From: Peltaster fructicola
Lineage: Eukaryota > Ascomycota > Dothideomycetes
Direction of reading: 5' to 3'
DNA length: 64,000 nucleotides
Assembly: GCA_001592805.2 (NCBI GenBank)
Contig: CP051142.1
Location: 1,612,001-1,676,000 of the forward strand
Position numbers and translations under genes: made by a program. The notes under the pieces were generated by a model. It was given only the letters and a program-made list of their open reading frames with translations. It had not been told where the DNA came from and did not search any database. Position 1 is the stretch's first letter; each line of letters begins with the position of its first letter. Positions 51,948 through 63,434 of the stretch are shown piece by piece.

Positions 51948-52056
51948 CTGCGTGAGAAAGCAGGAACCTTCGAAAATGCTGTGCGTTCATGCGACGACTG
52001 GGAGTCTGTAGTGTAGATTGTGATATACGACGCAAATATTATCGAGGTGTACGTTC

Positions 52057-54710
52057 TCAGGCTTCGTTGTCTTCACCTATCGTGAGTCCCACCGCGAAGA
52101 CCTTTTCCATAGCGTCTCCGAAGACTTCGGGACCAAGGATCTCATCTTCCCGGGCCTTGCCCTTGCGGCTAAGCTTCTTCGCCTTGTGCTCGCTCTGTAG
52201 ATCGAAGAATTCTTCGTAGCCAACGACAACCTGATCTCTCACAGCCTGTACGAGAGTCTCCTTCACACGCTTGTCTGTGACCCATTCGTCCAGCTTAGCT
52301 CGAAGTAGAGGAACATGCTTTTCTGCTAGACCCCTGACAGTGCGTACTGCTTTGACCGCATCGAGGGTAGAATCACCATCCTTGTTCTTCGTCTCTGCAG
52401 CGATTGTCTCTGGAGACACTGGACTCAGAATGTGGTTTGCATAGGCGTTCACCAGCTCATTGATCACAGTTCGCAGTCGTCCATCCAGTTCAGCCTTGGC
52501 ATCGAGCATGTTCTCGACAACCTTGGGAAGAAGACCACCACCAAGTGCACCACTGACGAGTCTGTACCAGGAGCCGGGATTGAAGAGGTTGCCTCGATCT
52601 CGCAGCTCCCAGAATGTGCTTGTCATGGACGAGAAGTCGAACTCGACCTCAGGAGGAATGAACTCAATGTCGAATGCCACTATTGATTGCTTGAGCTGTA
52701 GTAAGTGGATGATGAGGAAGAGCTGTGCGTCGGCCGGCGCCTTGCTTTTGGCAGCTAATGCTTTGCTTGCCGTAAGCAGAGATGCAGTTGTCGAATGCAC
52801 TATGCGATGTGCGAGGTCGTCGAAGACTGTGCTGTTGACCAGACGATAGATCTTTCGTAGCAGCCAGAGGGCTTTGGTCAATGTTGGATACCACTCCCGA
52901 CGCTCAGTACCATTGCTCGTAGGGAAGGCTGCGCTCATGACACTCTCAGCATCGTCAATAGATACATCGTTAGGTCCATTAGCCTCAAGTGTTGCAACTG
53001 AAGGCTCATTCCGCCGACCTGACAGAACAGGACCCTTCTTGACACCATTCGCTGTAATGACTTGCTTAGGCCACTCCAAGTCCACAGGTTTTATTTTGTA
53101 GTTTTCAATACCATCTCTGAGGACCGCTAGTGCCAGAAAGACGAGTCGAGTCTGTGCGTCCTCCAGAGCTGGCTGCACAAGAGATGCGAAGTCCAGCTTG
53201 CGCAGAACTTGCTGCCGATCATGACTGACTGGAGTGTACAGTCCGCTGGCTGTGCCGTTCATCTCATCATCATCGTCGTCTGATTCATTGCCAACATCCA
53301 TATAGCGGCTTTGTACCATAGCGCATAGCTCACAAAGCTTTTCCAATCGTGTTTCGTGGATTGTCAAGGGTCGGAGGTAGTCGTACATCGGCTCCATGAG
53401 GCTCTCAAGGAAGTCGTAGAGAGCTCCGACTGTCTCAAACCATTCGAACCATAGCTCGTGCTCATCAAGACATATGCCTCGCATGAAACTGATGCCGGCT
53501 TTGGCAAACGCTAGCACGTCGCCGCCAGATTGTTGTGCAGACGCTAGCTCGGCCATCTTGCGGGTGACTAGAGGAAGTACCAGGCGGCCACGTGTGGTCG
53601 AGAAGGACTGGAATAGCTCGCGAAGTAAGCTCGAGTACTCAGGCTCTCGATTAGCATCAACGTCTTCCGGCGTAGGAACAGCTCGTTTCTGAATCTCCAA
53701 CCCAAGCACTTTCAGCTCGGGAGCAGGCACTCTGAACTTTGCGAACAGCAATGCTGACCGAGTAGAGTCCTTGAGCTGCCCACTCTGTATGCGCTTCGAG
53801 ATGTCATTAGCAATGTCGCCTAATGTCTTAGTGAAGTGGTGTCTTATCAGCGTCAGCGCTCTTGTGAGCAGCAGCCGATATTTCGATCGATATAGCGAAC
53901 TCTCGCGATGTTTCGGATGTGCCTCCATGTACATGATGCATGTGTCCAGAGTCCTAAGTATGTTCGGAAAGTCGTGAGATAGTACCAGCGATGCAGCATT
54001 GGGAGCATTGAGTCGTCTAGTCAAGGGTTCCAGGTAGCCATAATAGCTCGCATTGTCTTCGATTACATCGGCAAGTTCCGTCAGGCGACGTTGCTCACTC
54101 AATAACGATTCGCATTGCTCGCGAAAGGTCGCTGTTTGTGATGCCACCGTTGCAAAGGAACTAGAAAGATCAGACAGCGTTGCCAATGCGAGTGAAGTAG
54201 ACGACAGCAGTGCTGTCAGGTGCGCATCTGTCAATTGTATATGTCGTAGGTAGGCCTCGTGGTCGGCATGACTAGCATCAAGCAGACGGTCTTCAAGCTG
54301 TGCGAAGCTGTTCTCGAAATCCAACACAGCACTCTTGTCGTTGTGACTCTGTCTGAAGAGCCTAGCTCTGTCGAAGCTCTGCCTTCTGTGTTCTGCATGC
54401 TCTTTCCGTTCGTTGGCTTTCACAACAACATCGTAAAAGTCCGCCCAGCTTTGTGCTCTCCGTAACAATGTAGCTTGGGGCGGTCCTGCACGCCACGGTG
54501 AGTCTTCATCTTGCACGTCGTGCGAGCGGTCTGCCGGGGGTTCTGTCTTCTCGCCAGCCTGTCAAATATGTCAGAATGTGCCTGTGGAGGACGGATATCC
54601 TGGCTTACTGTCTGTTGTAGCAGCGAAGCACGCTGTGTCTGTGCCGGACGGTCTTTCGTCACTCTTGAGGAGGTCGTGTTGGCAAGGCTGTGAAACCATG
54701 CATCATCCAT
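52057..54710 (-). CDS. COG3: Conserved oligomeric Golgi complex subunit 3 (Sec34)
   Basis: Two exons (54710-54609 and 54558-52057; 50-nt intron) encode 867 residues, the expected size. COG is the Golgi tethering complex for retrograde vesicles; Cog3 is in lobe A. The N-terminus MDDAWFHSLANTTSS precedes a coiled coil (FENSFAQLEDRLLDASHADHEAYL; QCESLLSEQRRLTELADVIEDNASYYGYLEPLTRRLN). The last motif is the Sec34 signature. HDFPNILRTLDTCIMYMEAHPKHRES, YRSKYRLLLTRALTLIRHHF and RGICLDEHELWFEWF continue the family pattern. Confidence 0.95.
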
Positions 54711-55009
54711 GACCGTCGAACAGTATCCAATACTATAATTCTTGGTACAGCTTTCAGGTCAATCAAGGTGTAGTCAGTTCTTTGCGTAATTTTGAGCATG
54801 CTGAATTATGCAGCACGGCCGGCGTTTGACCTCAGGCTCATCAGGGTTCACTACCAGATCGATATAGCTTCGATCTCACTGGCCTAGGCGAGATCTAGTG
54901 ACGTGCAGGACGATGGTCGTGCCTCTACTTTTCATCGCCGGCAGTCCTGTACTACTGTTCTCGTTGTCAACGACCCGAACATTGTCGTTGCAAAGCTTCA
55001 TCTCCCAAC
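54711..55009. other. Divergent promoter between COG3 and FMP25-like gene
   Basis: A 299-bp shared upstream region. No clear motif. Confidence 0.45.
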
Positions 55010-56885
55010 ATGCTATCATCCACTGCACCTAGACTCGGTCGTCGCTGTATTCGCCATGCATCGACACTCCCGGAGAACCTTATCCGATTGACGCCAGGAC
55101 GATCTCGTGTTGCAGTGGCATCATATCAAGCACGAGCACACCGAAAGCAGAGAGAGCTCTATCGATCGTTGCTTGCGATTACGATTGCAGCAGGCAGTGC
55201 ATCACTGTGGACATATCATCTCAATGATGGCAAGATCATTCGAACAGCACATGCCGAGGCACCATCTCCAGACGACAACCCTGTGATCTTCGAAAAGTCT
55301 CGAAAACGAGCAGGGACTAGCAAAGAGGAGAATAGAGATATGATATCCAGCCAGCATCACCAGGTCAAACGATCGTGGGAGAATCCTGGCGTGTATGCAT
55401 GGGGTAGTAATGCTGGAAAGGTTGTGGCGCCAGACAGCAACGAAACTGTAATCAAGTCACCACGCAGGATATCGTTCTTCGATGGCAAATTGTTGAGGGA
55501 CATCAAACTCGACAAGACATTCGGTGCGGCGATCGACGAGGGAGGCAACCTGTTGCAATGGGGAACAGGATACTCCTCGGAGACAACAACGCCTGTTGTG
55601 ACATTGGCAGGAAGAATCTCCAGACTTTGGTGACATCACGGGATCGAATTGTCGCTCTGAGCAGGAATGGAACGGTTTACAGCATTCCAGTGTCGAAGCT
55701 TGATCAAGAGGGTGGCAACAAAGTATCTGAAAGCACCTGGATACCATTCTGGAACTCCCGAAGTAACATATCGTATCGGAAGCTGGCTCCGACGAATCTG
55801 AGCTATGGCGAGAAGGTGGCTGCAATCGCCGGAGGTACAGAACATGCTTTATTGCTCACCTCAAAAGGTCGAGTGTTCTCAGCAGCTTCCGCCTCTGACG
55901 CATATCCAGCAAGAGGTCAGCTTGGTATTCCTGGCTTGAGCTGGCTCACACGACCAGAGGGTGCCTTTGATGCTCCACATGAGATTGCAACACTTCGAGG
56001 CTTTGACATCCAGAAAGTTGCTGCTGGCGATCACCACTCACTCGCGCTGGACAAAGAAGGCCGGCTCTTCGCATGGGGAGACAACACTGCCGGACAACTG
56101 GGCTTTGATAGCACAGCGGAGACAGCAGCTGTCGATGTGCCGTCGCTGGTGCCGCTGCAGAAACTCTACTCTGGCACCGGGCAAATACCCAAGATTACCA
56201 GCATCTCGGCAGGTGGCCAGAACACCTTCTTCACTGTAGATGCAGTCAAGACGGCGCCGATGCCCGGCACCTCTGGCTACGATGATGCTCGAACGGCTCG
56301 TGATGTCGGCAAGATCACTGCTGACACTTTCGCCCTGGGCTCTGGACTGTCTGGAAACCTAGCGAACAACAGATGGACGCACATTCAGTCAACCCCAACG
56401 AAGATTCCATCGCTGAGTGGTCTGTTCGAGTATGACGAAGTCAACAACAAGACTGTGCCGATAAGACTAGCGTACATGTCAGTCGGCGACAAGCACGCGT
56501 CTGCTGTGATGGAGAACATCACATACCTCTCCGCAACGGCTCACACGAGCAATGATGACACTAACTGGTAGGTGTCTTGTCTTTGTGCGTGGCAAACCAC
56601 TAACCACCAACGATTAGGGGTGCTGACATTGTCTTCTGGGGCAGCAACGAGTACTACCAGCTGGGCACAGGTAAGCGCAACAACATCGCATCACCGGTGT
56701 ACCTGCAACCGCTCGATATCGAGGCTGAAGAAAAGCGAGCAAAGAGAAGTTCAGGAGGCCGCGAAGAGCACCGTTTTCACATTACTCCCCGATCCACTGC
56801 AGTACTCGGTGACGGCAGGCGGGTCAGTCTCGAACAACGAGTGGAGTGCGGCAGAGGGGTGACTTGCGTGTATTCACGAAGCTGA
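55010..56885 (+). CDS. FMP25: FMP25-like mitochondrial RCC1-repeat protein; one frame break
   Basis: Exon 1 (55010-56567) and exon 2 (56618-56885; 50-nt intron) give about 608 residues across one frame break. The N-terminus MLSSTAPRLGRRCIRHASTLPENL is a mitochondrial targeting sequence, and a single membrane helix follows (LLAITIAAGSASLWTY). RCC1-type blades appear as GVYAWGSNAG, GNLLQWGTG, LFAWGDNTAGQLGFD and IVFWGSNEYYQLGTG. Yeast Fmp25 assists respiratory complex III assembly. Near 55606-55614 the frame slips: reading GKNLQTLVTSRDRIVALS needs one base more than present. Total coding length is one base short. No canonical intron explains it. Confidence 0.8.
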
Positions 56886-58701
56886 AGCAAGCTGCTGGTC
56901 CTGGAACATTTCGGTCCCGACATCTCATCGCCAAGGTCGCCACTCAGCCACACCTGAGCAAGAGGATGGGCGTATGTGTGGCTAATGCAAGCTGGCTGCT
57001 CATCAAACCAGCAGAGGATCGACTGCGAGAAGATACAGCTGTCGAAGAGCTGACACCAAGCTTTCCAACTTGTTGCACGAAGCGCACGTGCACAGCTGGT
57101 CTCAGGAAGGATTTCGCAAGCGAAAGGTACACAAGCTGATCGGTAGACGAGATGATGATCTCATCTGGCCATAGACCAAGAGTCAATGGTTATCGAATTT
57201 TACTCTGCACTTCGCCACTTTAAGGCCTCCCAGCGGGACGATACACACACCGGCTGCGTTTGAATCATGGAAATCAATTGCCATTTGAAGCACAGGAGAA
57301 CAGGCATATACGTGTGACACAATCAAAGAGAGTTGATATCGTCATGCGCAGCCTGTCATCATGAACTACTCAATTGAAGCATCAGGAGGTATGAGTGGTT
57401 GAAGAGTGACAGCAATATGAGATATGGTCGGCGTAACTTTCCCACCATCTGACAGTGCAGATTCGCCACTGCTGAACACCATAGCCTGATACTCAGTTTC
57501 GCTATACACTGGTCTCTGCAGTTATTCTAGCGTTACACTCCTTTTCGCTGTTGCGACGACTTCTCAACCAGAGATTGGCTTCTATTCTCGAGGCATGATC
57601 ATCCTGGCGCGTTAGGCTAAACCCGAAACAACGATAAGGCTGAACTCAAATTCCGCCAGCAACTTGCTCGCACCACCACCACCTGCCGCTCAACATCACC
57701 TCGCAATGCGCTCTTGAGTCATAACCTTTCTGCACAGCGACAACGCCATGTACAACGGGCTGCGTTGCATATCTACTGAGTACGCCTTCTCACCGGCAGC
57801 TGCATCTTGAACAAGTGGCCAACGAAGAAAATTGATCGTGTCTAGATCTCTCAGCCGCAGCCGTTCTTCCACGGCATCACGCCTGCTCGGATGGCGTTCG
57901 CTAGGATGCTTGAGATCATCGCCGCACAAGCCCAGAGGACTGTTGTATGACGCAGGGCTGACCGTCACTCGTTCGTCATTCGATTGCTTCGACGTTGGCC
58001 TGCCTTTCGGCACATCTGCAACTAGTCCGTGGCCCAATGCTATGGGTTTCATCCGACCTTCATGTGCGAGGCCGCTCTATCCAGCACAGTCACCGTTTTA
58101 CCTCTTTGGCTCTACGGGGATCAATACATGCGCATCTTGAGTCCTGATTGATCGAAGCACTCATCACCTGCTACGTGCACATTGCGAAGCTCAAGTCTCT
58201 GCAACTCACACAATGACAACACGCCTGTAAGGCCACACCCTGCACTGGCCTCGAGTCACAACTTTACCATTACAACAGGTGGCTTGACATCTATATTGGT
58301 TGATCTAAGTGTAGGTGACAACAATCGTTCCGAAAGGCCTGCTCATAAAGCAGCTACTCACATCGCTTCATCCTGCTCCTCCTTCAGGTCAGGCCCATGT
58401 GGCAGGGAGCTAGCGCACGCAGACATCTCTCTTTCTGTCTTTCTAGCTCCGCTCAGGAATCCTCCACACTTGTACATTGAGCGATCCTGATCACGACCGC
58501 TCGATACCACCCTACTCTCTAACCTAATTCCGACACAGTTGCTGAGCTTTGCGCTCTACAAGCATGTGGCGGCTGTGGCCGCCCAACCTACTTGCGCCAA
58601 TCATGATGAACAATCTCAATGAGCTGTCAACATGCTAGATCCTTCAGACTATTCGCCTATCCTGCTAGCCGGGATATCAAGCTAGGGACACACTCGCTAT
58701 C
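56886..58701. other. Intergenic 1.8 kb
   Basis: The stretch contains one possible small gene on the minus strand (57696-58052), listed separately. Otherwise nothing is supported. The part before 58702 is probably the promoter and leader of the C2H2 gene. Confidence 0.4.
57696..58052 (-). CDS. Possible small hypothetical gene
   Basis: An ATG at 58052 opens 118 codons with a charged, plausible composition (MKPIALGHGLVADVPKGRPT near the start; RRDAVEERLRLRDLDTINFL in the middle). I recognise no domain and see no introns. It lies alone in a 1.8-kb gap. A chance frame of this length is quite possible. Confidence 0.2.
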   Translation of the reverse strand: MKPIALGHGLVADVPKGRPTSKQSNDERVTVSPASYNSPLGLCGDDLKHPSERHPSRRDAVEERLRLRDLDTINFLRWPLVQDAAAGEKAYSVDMQRSPLYMALSLCRKVMTQERIAR

Positions 58702-60155
58702 ATGGTGAGTCGCATACCTGAACCCGGACCACTCTACCCTTCTACACAGCATCAGATATGCTTATTGAGGCTGCCCATCTGTACAGTCATGGCGCAGATA
58801 AATGCTCCTCTGTTGCCCAGTCCTCCAAAGACTCCCAGACCATCAACACTTTCGTCGATTGTCGATCCAGGGGATCGAAAAGGACAAGACAACACACAAG
58901 ACGGCAGTCTGTCACCATCCAACGAGGCGCATGATTGCAAAGTGGACATTTCGCAATCTCTTGACCATAGCAGCCCATGCCTGGTGTTCGATAGAGTACC
59001 GTCGTCGACACTCGCTGGACTGGGCCATCTTGTATTGTCTGTCGCACGAGATATCGTGCCTGAACGAATCAGTACGTCTTGCTGGTCAGTCCACGCTGGG
59101 AGCTCAACACCATCTGAGCCTTTGCCCGAGGCACCTTCGCCAGTCCCGCTCATCCTGATCAACGACAAGAAACCGCTGACTTACGACAAAGTTACCATCA
59201 TGTCGGGAGATTACTATTTCGATCCGAACGAGCAAGATGAGGCGGTCCAGGAGGACTATCCATTAACATATCACCCATCATACACTACCTACGCTACAAC
59301 GACAGCTCCAGCAGCATTCAACACATACGCTGTGCCATCGCAGATGCTGCAGCACTCTCAGCAACGACAATTGGTCAACCCTCAACAAATCCTGCAGTCT
59401 CGACCAGACTACTCACACGCACCAAATGATGGATCTACGGCTTGGCGAGCTCCTGCGGCTATCATACAGCAGCAACTTCCGGGAGATGCGATGTACCAAT
59501 TCTCTGGTTACCAAACAGCAGAAGCATCAATACTCGCTAACCAGCCTAACGATCCTGCTCTCTCATTCCCACAAATGCCAGCTGCAGGACCATCGACGAA
59601 TTACCTAACTGCTCCTATTGCAGGACCCAGTCGATTGCGGTTAGTCAGTCAGCAAAAATGTGATCTGACGATTCTGACTATTCACAGACCACAGCGTACG
59701 GCGTCCGTTGCTTCACGAGCGTCATCCGTCGGCTACAACACAGACAACTCTCGCAGCGCCTCTCCAAACGCCGCAGAAATGAGCAAATGGGGGACTAGAA
59801 ACTCTGATGGTACCTGGAGCTGCTCTCATCCGGACTGCAGATCTACGAACACTTTCTCTCGAGGTTGTGACCTTCGCAAGCACCACAAACGGCACAACAA
59901 GACCCTCTTCTGCCGATACGAGGGTTGTCCTCAAGCTACGAGAGGTGGATTCTCTGATAAGAAGGACCGCCAAAGGCACGAATCGAGGCACAACCCTCAA
60001 GTCGACTGCGAATGGGAAGGTTGTACTAGGCTCTTTAGTAGAGTGGATAATATGGTAAGGTGCGCTGCGCTTCTGCGATATCAGTGTACTGACTGCATTA
60101 TTAGAAAGACCATGTCAGGCGAGTCCACCTCAAACAAGTCCGTCGTGGAAGATGA
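58702..60155 (+). CDS. C2H2 zinc finger transcription factor
   Basis: Exons 58702-59639, 59688-60054 and 60105-60155 give 451 residues.
Three C-terminal fingers of fungal type: CSHPDCRSTNTFSRGCDLRKHHKRH, then CRYEGCPQATRGGFSDKKDRQRHESRH, then CEWEGCTRLFSRVDNMKDHVRRVH, the last completed only by splicing to the final exon. Upstream are Gln/Pro/Ala/Tyr-rich activation-type segments. The start is uncertain: ATG at 58702 is directly followed by GTGAGT and might be leader. An ATG at 58789 (MAQINAPLLPSPPKTPR) looks more natural, and another at 59202 (MSGDYYFDPNEQDE) is also possible. The first intron (48 nt) is in phase and stop-free. Targets cannot be inferred. Confidence 0.8.
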
Positions 60156-61332
60156 TGATACATCTCCCAGTCAGTGCGGCGCACACTCCAATCAACATCT
60201 ACGTCTACGTTATCAATATGTTCATTTCACAACATCACGTTAGGGACCTACAAGCAGACGGCCTCAAACGTATGGACATGGGCGGAGGATGATGACTACA
60301 GCATCTGTGGTTAGGAATGTCGACAGATGATCAATGGTCCATGAGAGCACCAGATAGGCGTTTCTCCAGCATTGGACCAAGGTTCTTACTTCCACTCAGT
60401 CAAAACCAAGCACTCCTCTCTAGAATCGTCAGCACACCCAAGTTTGCTTGGCCGCCTTCTGAGCTGTACGTTTCATTGCCTGATCCTTCACCATCTTTTC
60501 GGCATGCAACTTCCAATTTGACGTGCTACGATTGAGTCAACCTTTGCACAGGCTACATATGGAGTCGGAGAGCCGATCCGACTTGTAAGAATGGTTCGTC
60601 GAGGAGTACAAACGTTGACCACAGCCTCTCGTCGAGGGCTGATACTGTATGCAAGAGGCAGCTCCGTCGTGACTGCGACTGGACGCCTGACGAACTTTGG
60701 TTTTTCCATAGACTAGACAGGACTCCAGGACATTTGGGGTCCACGACTCGTTACTGGTTATTATAGAAGCACCAACAGGATGTACTAAATGAGTAGCGAC
60801 ACGGCTCGGTCTCTGATCCCCCTGTTGCGTGCTCCGGAAGACGTTGGGCATACACATTTAGTACCAACGACCACATGCACAAAATCTATCAACTACCCAC
60901 AGCCTCTATATAGGTGTCCTATGCGGGTTGTGCCACTGGGCCTAACTCAAGTGTTGGCTGTGGATAGAAGAATCGAAGTGAAGTTCTTATTCCAGGCTTG
61001 AAGCATTCGTGGCTGTGGTTGTGGTTGTGGTTGTGGCTGTGGCTGTGCAACTGTGTAGGGCCACTACCTACAACGAAAATACAAATGTATCGACCAACGG
61101 AATCAAATTGGATCGGTAGTAGGTGAGGCACCACAAGGCCGTCTGTTGCGATCAGGCATTGCGGCGTATATTGTGTAGTCTTTTTGCGTGGCGCTTTACG
61201 TTGGCGGTGCACGACGGCTCGGTTGTCATGGCGACCAGGACCTAAACAGCTGAAGAGCTTGGCATCACAGACCTCACGTCAGATCTCGTACACACACTCT
61301 CTGGCCACAAATTGATCATTATCACATTTCAG
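60156..61332. other. Intergenic 1.2 kb, no gene seen
   Basis: It contains the microsatellite at 61010-61047 and no convincing coding frame. The sequence TTTCAG just before the SprT ATG could be a splice acceptor of a leader intron. Confidence 0.45.
61010..61047 (+). repeat. Hexanucleotide microsatellite
   Basis: About six tandem copies of GTGGTT with GTGGCT variants. Confidence 0.85.
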
Positions 61333-63180
61333 ATGGCTCGCCTTCGAATAGAGACACCAGCTGCCGATGCTGCGACAAGCATGTTGCAAGATAGTATACA
61401 CGAAGATGAGACCGCCAGATCTGCCTTCACCAGTACAAGCCTCCCGCAGCAACCCAGCATTCAGCAAGACGATGCGACAGACCTCGAAAGCCATGCTCTA
61501 AAGGTTGCTGAGATCCCAAAACCTGCTTTGGTATGCAAGAAGTTCAGCCCACGAAAGGACGCCCGGAAGCAGGTTCAACTAAAGCCAATGAACTTCACAC
61601 GACAGGACGAGGATTTATCTGTGCTGTTGGCGCCGAGAGACCTCAACGAGACCCGAACACATCAGAGACGTAACGTCTTCTCACCCGCGAAGATGGTCGC
61701 ATCGAGACTGCCATCAAACACATCGTTCGAGTCGATGGTTAGCGATACCGATGACAGCTCTGACTTCAGCCTACCAGCCAGCCTTGCTTCTACGGATGCG
61801 CTCTTCGACATCGGCGCAAGGATACCAGAGAGCCTCATCAGCCCGACGAAGAGGCAGCTGTTCTCTCCAACGAAACAGAAACCGGTCACGAATGCGGATC
61901 TAGATGACCTCGCTTTTGCTCTATCTGGAGCGAAGATTGACGAGATGTCAGCATTCGAGCCGGACCTCGATGGCTCCATTGATGAACCCATATCGCACAG
62001 ACCTCTCGGCCAACCTGAGTTTCACTTGGGGATGCCAACGTTGCAGCCGTCGTTCAAGAGCAGTGACTCCGGCGACCATGACGTGCTACGACCTAGCACA
62101 CCACCACCACTGCCATCGCCAAGCAAATCCAAGCTGGTATCACCCTCGAAGATCAAATGTCGGATACCAACACCCCCAGCCAGGTCAAGTCCGAATGCCT
62201 TTTGGAGCGTCGAGATGGTCAACGATTGGAACGAACAGCATTCGCCTCAGAAAATAGTGCGCTCGCCGAAGAAGTCTAGATTCTTGCAGCTAGACGAATC
62301 GACATCTCCGAGTGGCTCACCAGCGAAGCAAACCAGTCCATACAAGTTGTCACGAGAGACGATGGCTGCCAAGAAGGACTTTGAAAGCAGGAAGAAAGAC
62401 ATCGCCTACACATTCCTGGCAGAGCTCGATGCTACGATAACCGGGGGTGAAATTGCAAGGCTCTCTGCATCCACCGGTGGTGTCCAACTCGTTTGGAGCA
62501 AGACCCTCAACTCCACTGCTGGTCGTGCTAATTGGAAGCGCGAGACGACTAAGAGTCGTGGGTCGGCGGATATCATATCAGACTCCAAGCAATCTGCGTC
62601 GATCGAATTGGCAGAGAAGGTCATTAACGACGAGACGCGACTTCTGAACGTCCTTGCCCACGAGTTCTGCCATCTTGCGAACTTCATGGTCTCTGGAATC
62701 AAGGATCGTCCACACGGTGCTGAGTTCAAAGCATGGGGACGAAAGTGCACGCAAGCCTTCGGCGCAAGAGGTGTTGAGGTGACTACCAAGCACACATACG
62801 AAATCGACTACAAATACATCTGGGAATGCACCAAAGAGGACTGCCGGATGGAGTTCAAGCGGCACTCAAAGAGCATCGATCCCAGTCGACACACGTGTGG
62901 TGTCTGCAAAGCGAAACTCGTCCAGGTAAAGCCCGTGCCCAGGAACACAGCTGGTGCCAAAACGACAGGATATGCAGGCTTTGTGAAGGAGCACTTTGCA
63001 GCAATCAAAGCCGACATGCCTGGGGCCAGCCAGAAAGAGGTCATGAGCAGGATCGGCGAGAGATACAGAGCAGCCAAGAATGGTGCCTCTCAGGCCGACC
63101 ATTCAGCTGAGCCACCCGCAGAGATTGACACTGTGGCCGAAGAGCTTGAAGCTATTGTATTGGAAGACACGAACTGCTGA
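61333..63180 (+). CDS. SprT-type DNA-protein crosslink protease (GCNA-like)
   Basis: A single exon of 615 residues. The N-terminal 350 residues are disordered, with many Ser-Pro sites (SPTKRQLFSPTKQKP) that suggest CDK control. The SprT metalloprotease domain follows. NVLAHEFCHLANFMVSG has the HExxH-like zinc site as HEFCH, and DRPHGAEFKAWGRKC supplies the third histidine. A zinc ribbon comes next (YIWECTKEDCRMEFKRHSKSIDPSRHTCGVCKAKL). The C-terminus is HMG-box-like (GYAGFVKEHFAAIKADMPGASQKEVMSRIGERYR). SprT, zinc ribbon and HMG box together are the GCNA architecture, nuclear proteins that clear DNA-protein crosslinks. Confidence 0.9.
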   Translation: MARLRIETPAADAATSMLQDSIHEDETARSAFTSTSLPQQPSIQQDDATDLESHALKVAEIPKPALVCKKFSPRKDARKQVQLKPMNFTRQDEDLSVLLAPRDLNETRTHQRRNVFSPAKMVASRLPSNTSFESMVSDTDDSSDFSLPASLASTDALFDIGARIPESLISPTKRQLFSPTKQKPVTNADLDDLAFALSGAKIDEMSAFEPDLDGSIDEPISHRPLGQPEFHLGMPTLQPSFKSSDSGDHDVLRPSTPPPLPSPSKSKLVSPSKIKCRIPTPPARSSPNAFWSVEMVNDWNEQHSPQKIVRSPKKSRFLQLDESTSPSGSPAKQTSPYKLSRETMAAKKDFESRKKDIAYTFLAELDATITGGEIARLSASTGGVQLVWSKTLNSTAGRANWKRETTKSRGSADIISDSKQSASIELAEKVINDETRLLNVLAHEFCHLANFMVSGIKDRPHGAEFKAWGRKCTQAFGARGVEVTTKHTYEIDYKYIWECTKEDCRMEFKRHSKSIDPSRHTCGVCKAKLVQVKPVPRNTAGAKTTGYAGFVKEHFAAIKADMPGASQKEVMSRIGERYRAAKNGASQADHSAEPPAEIDTVAEELEAIVLEDTNC

Positions 63181-63434
63181 ACCGGCTATGGCGGATCGCT
63201 CTCATGCATTGTATGCGCTATGCAGGATCATGCCGATGGTCAACGTGGATGATGAAATCGTTTTGGTTGCATTTTGGAGTTCATGGTGGTCCCACTTGGG
63301 TGTCAGACGCTCTCATTTCTGTCGAGCATGCCTGTACAATCTATACATATCCTGTCCTTGTTGAACAGACCTCCTGCTGACGTGCTGCACTTCTCGTCTT
63401 AGCCTGGCGGTGGCGATCGTGCTTAGATGTTCTG

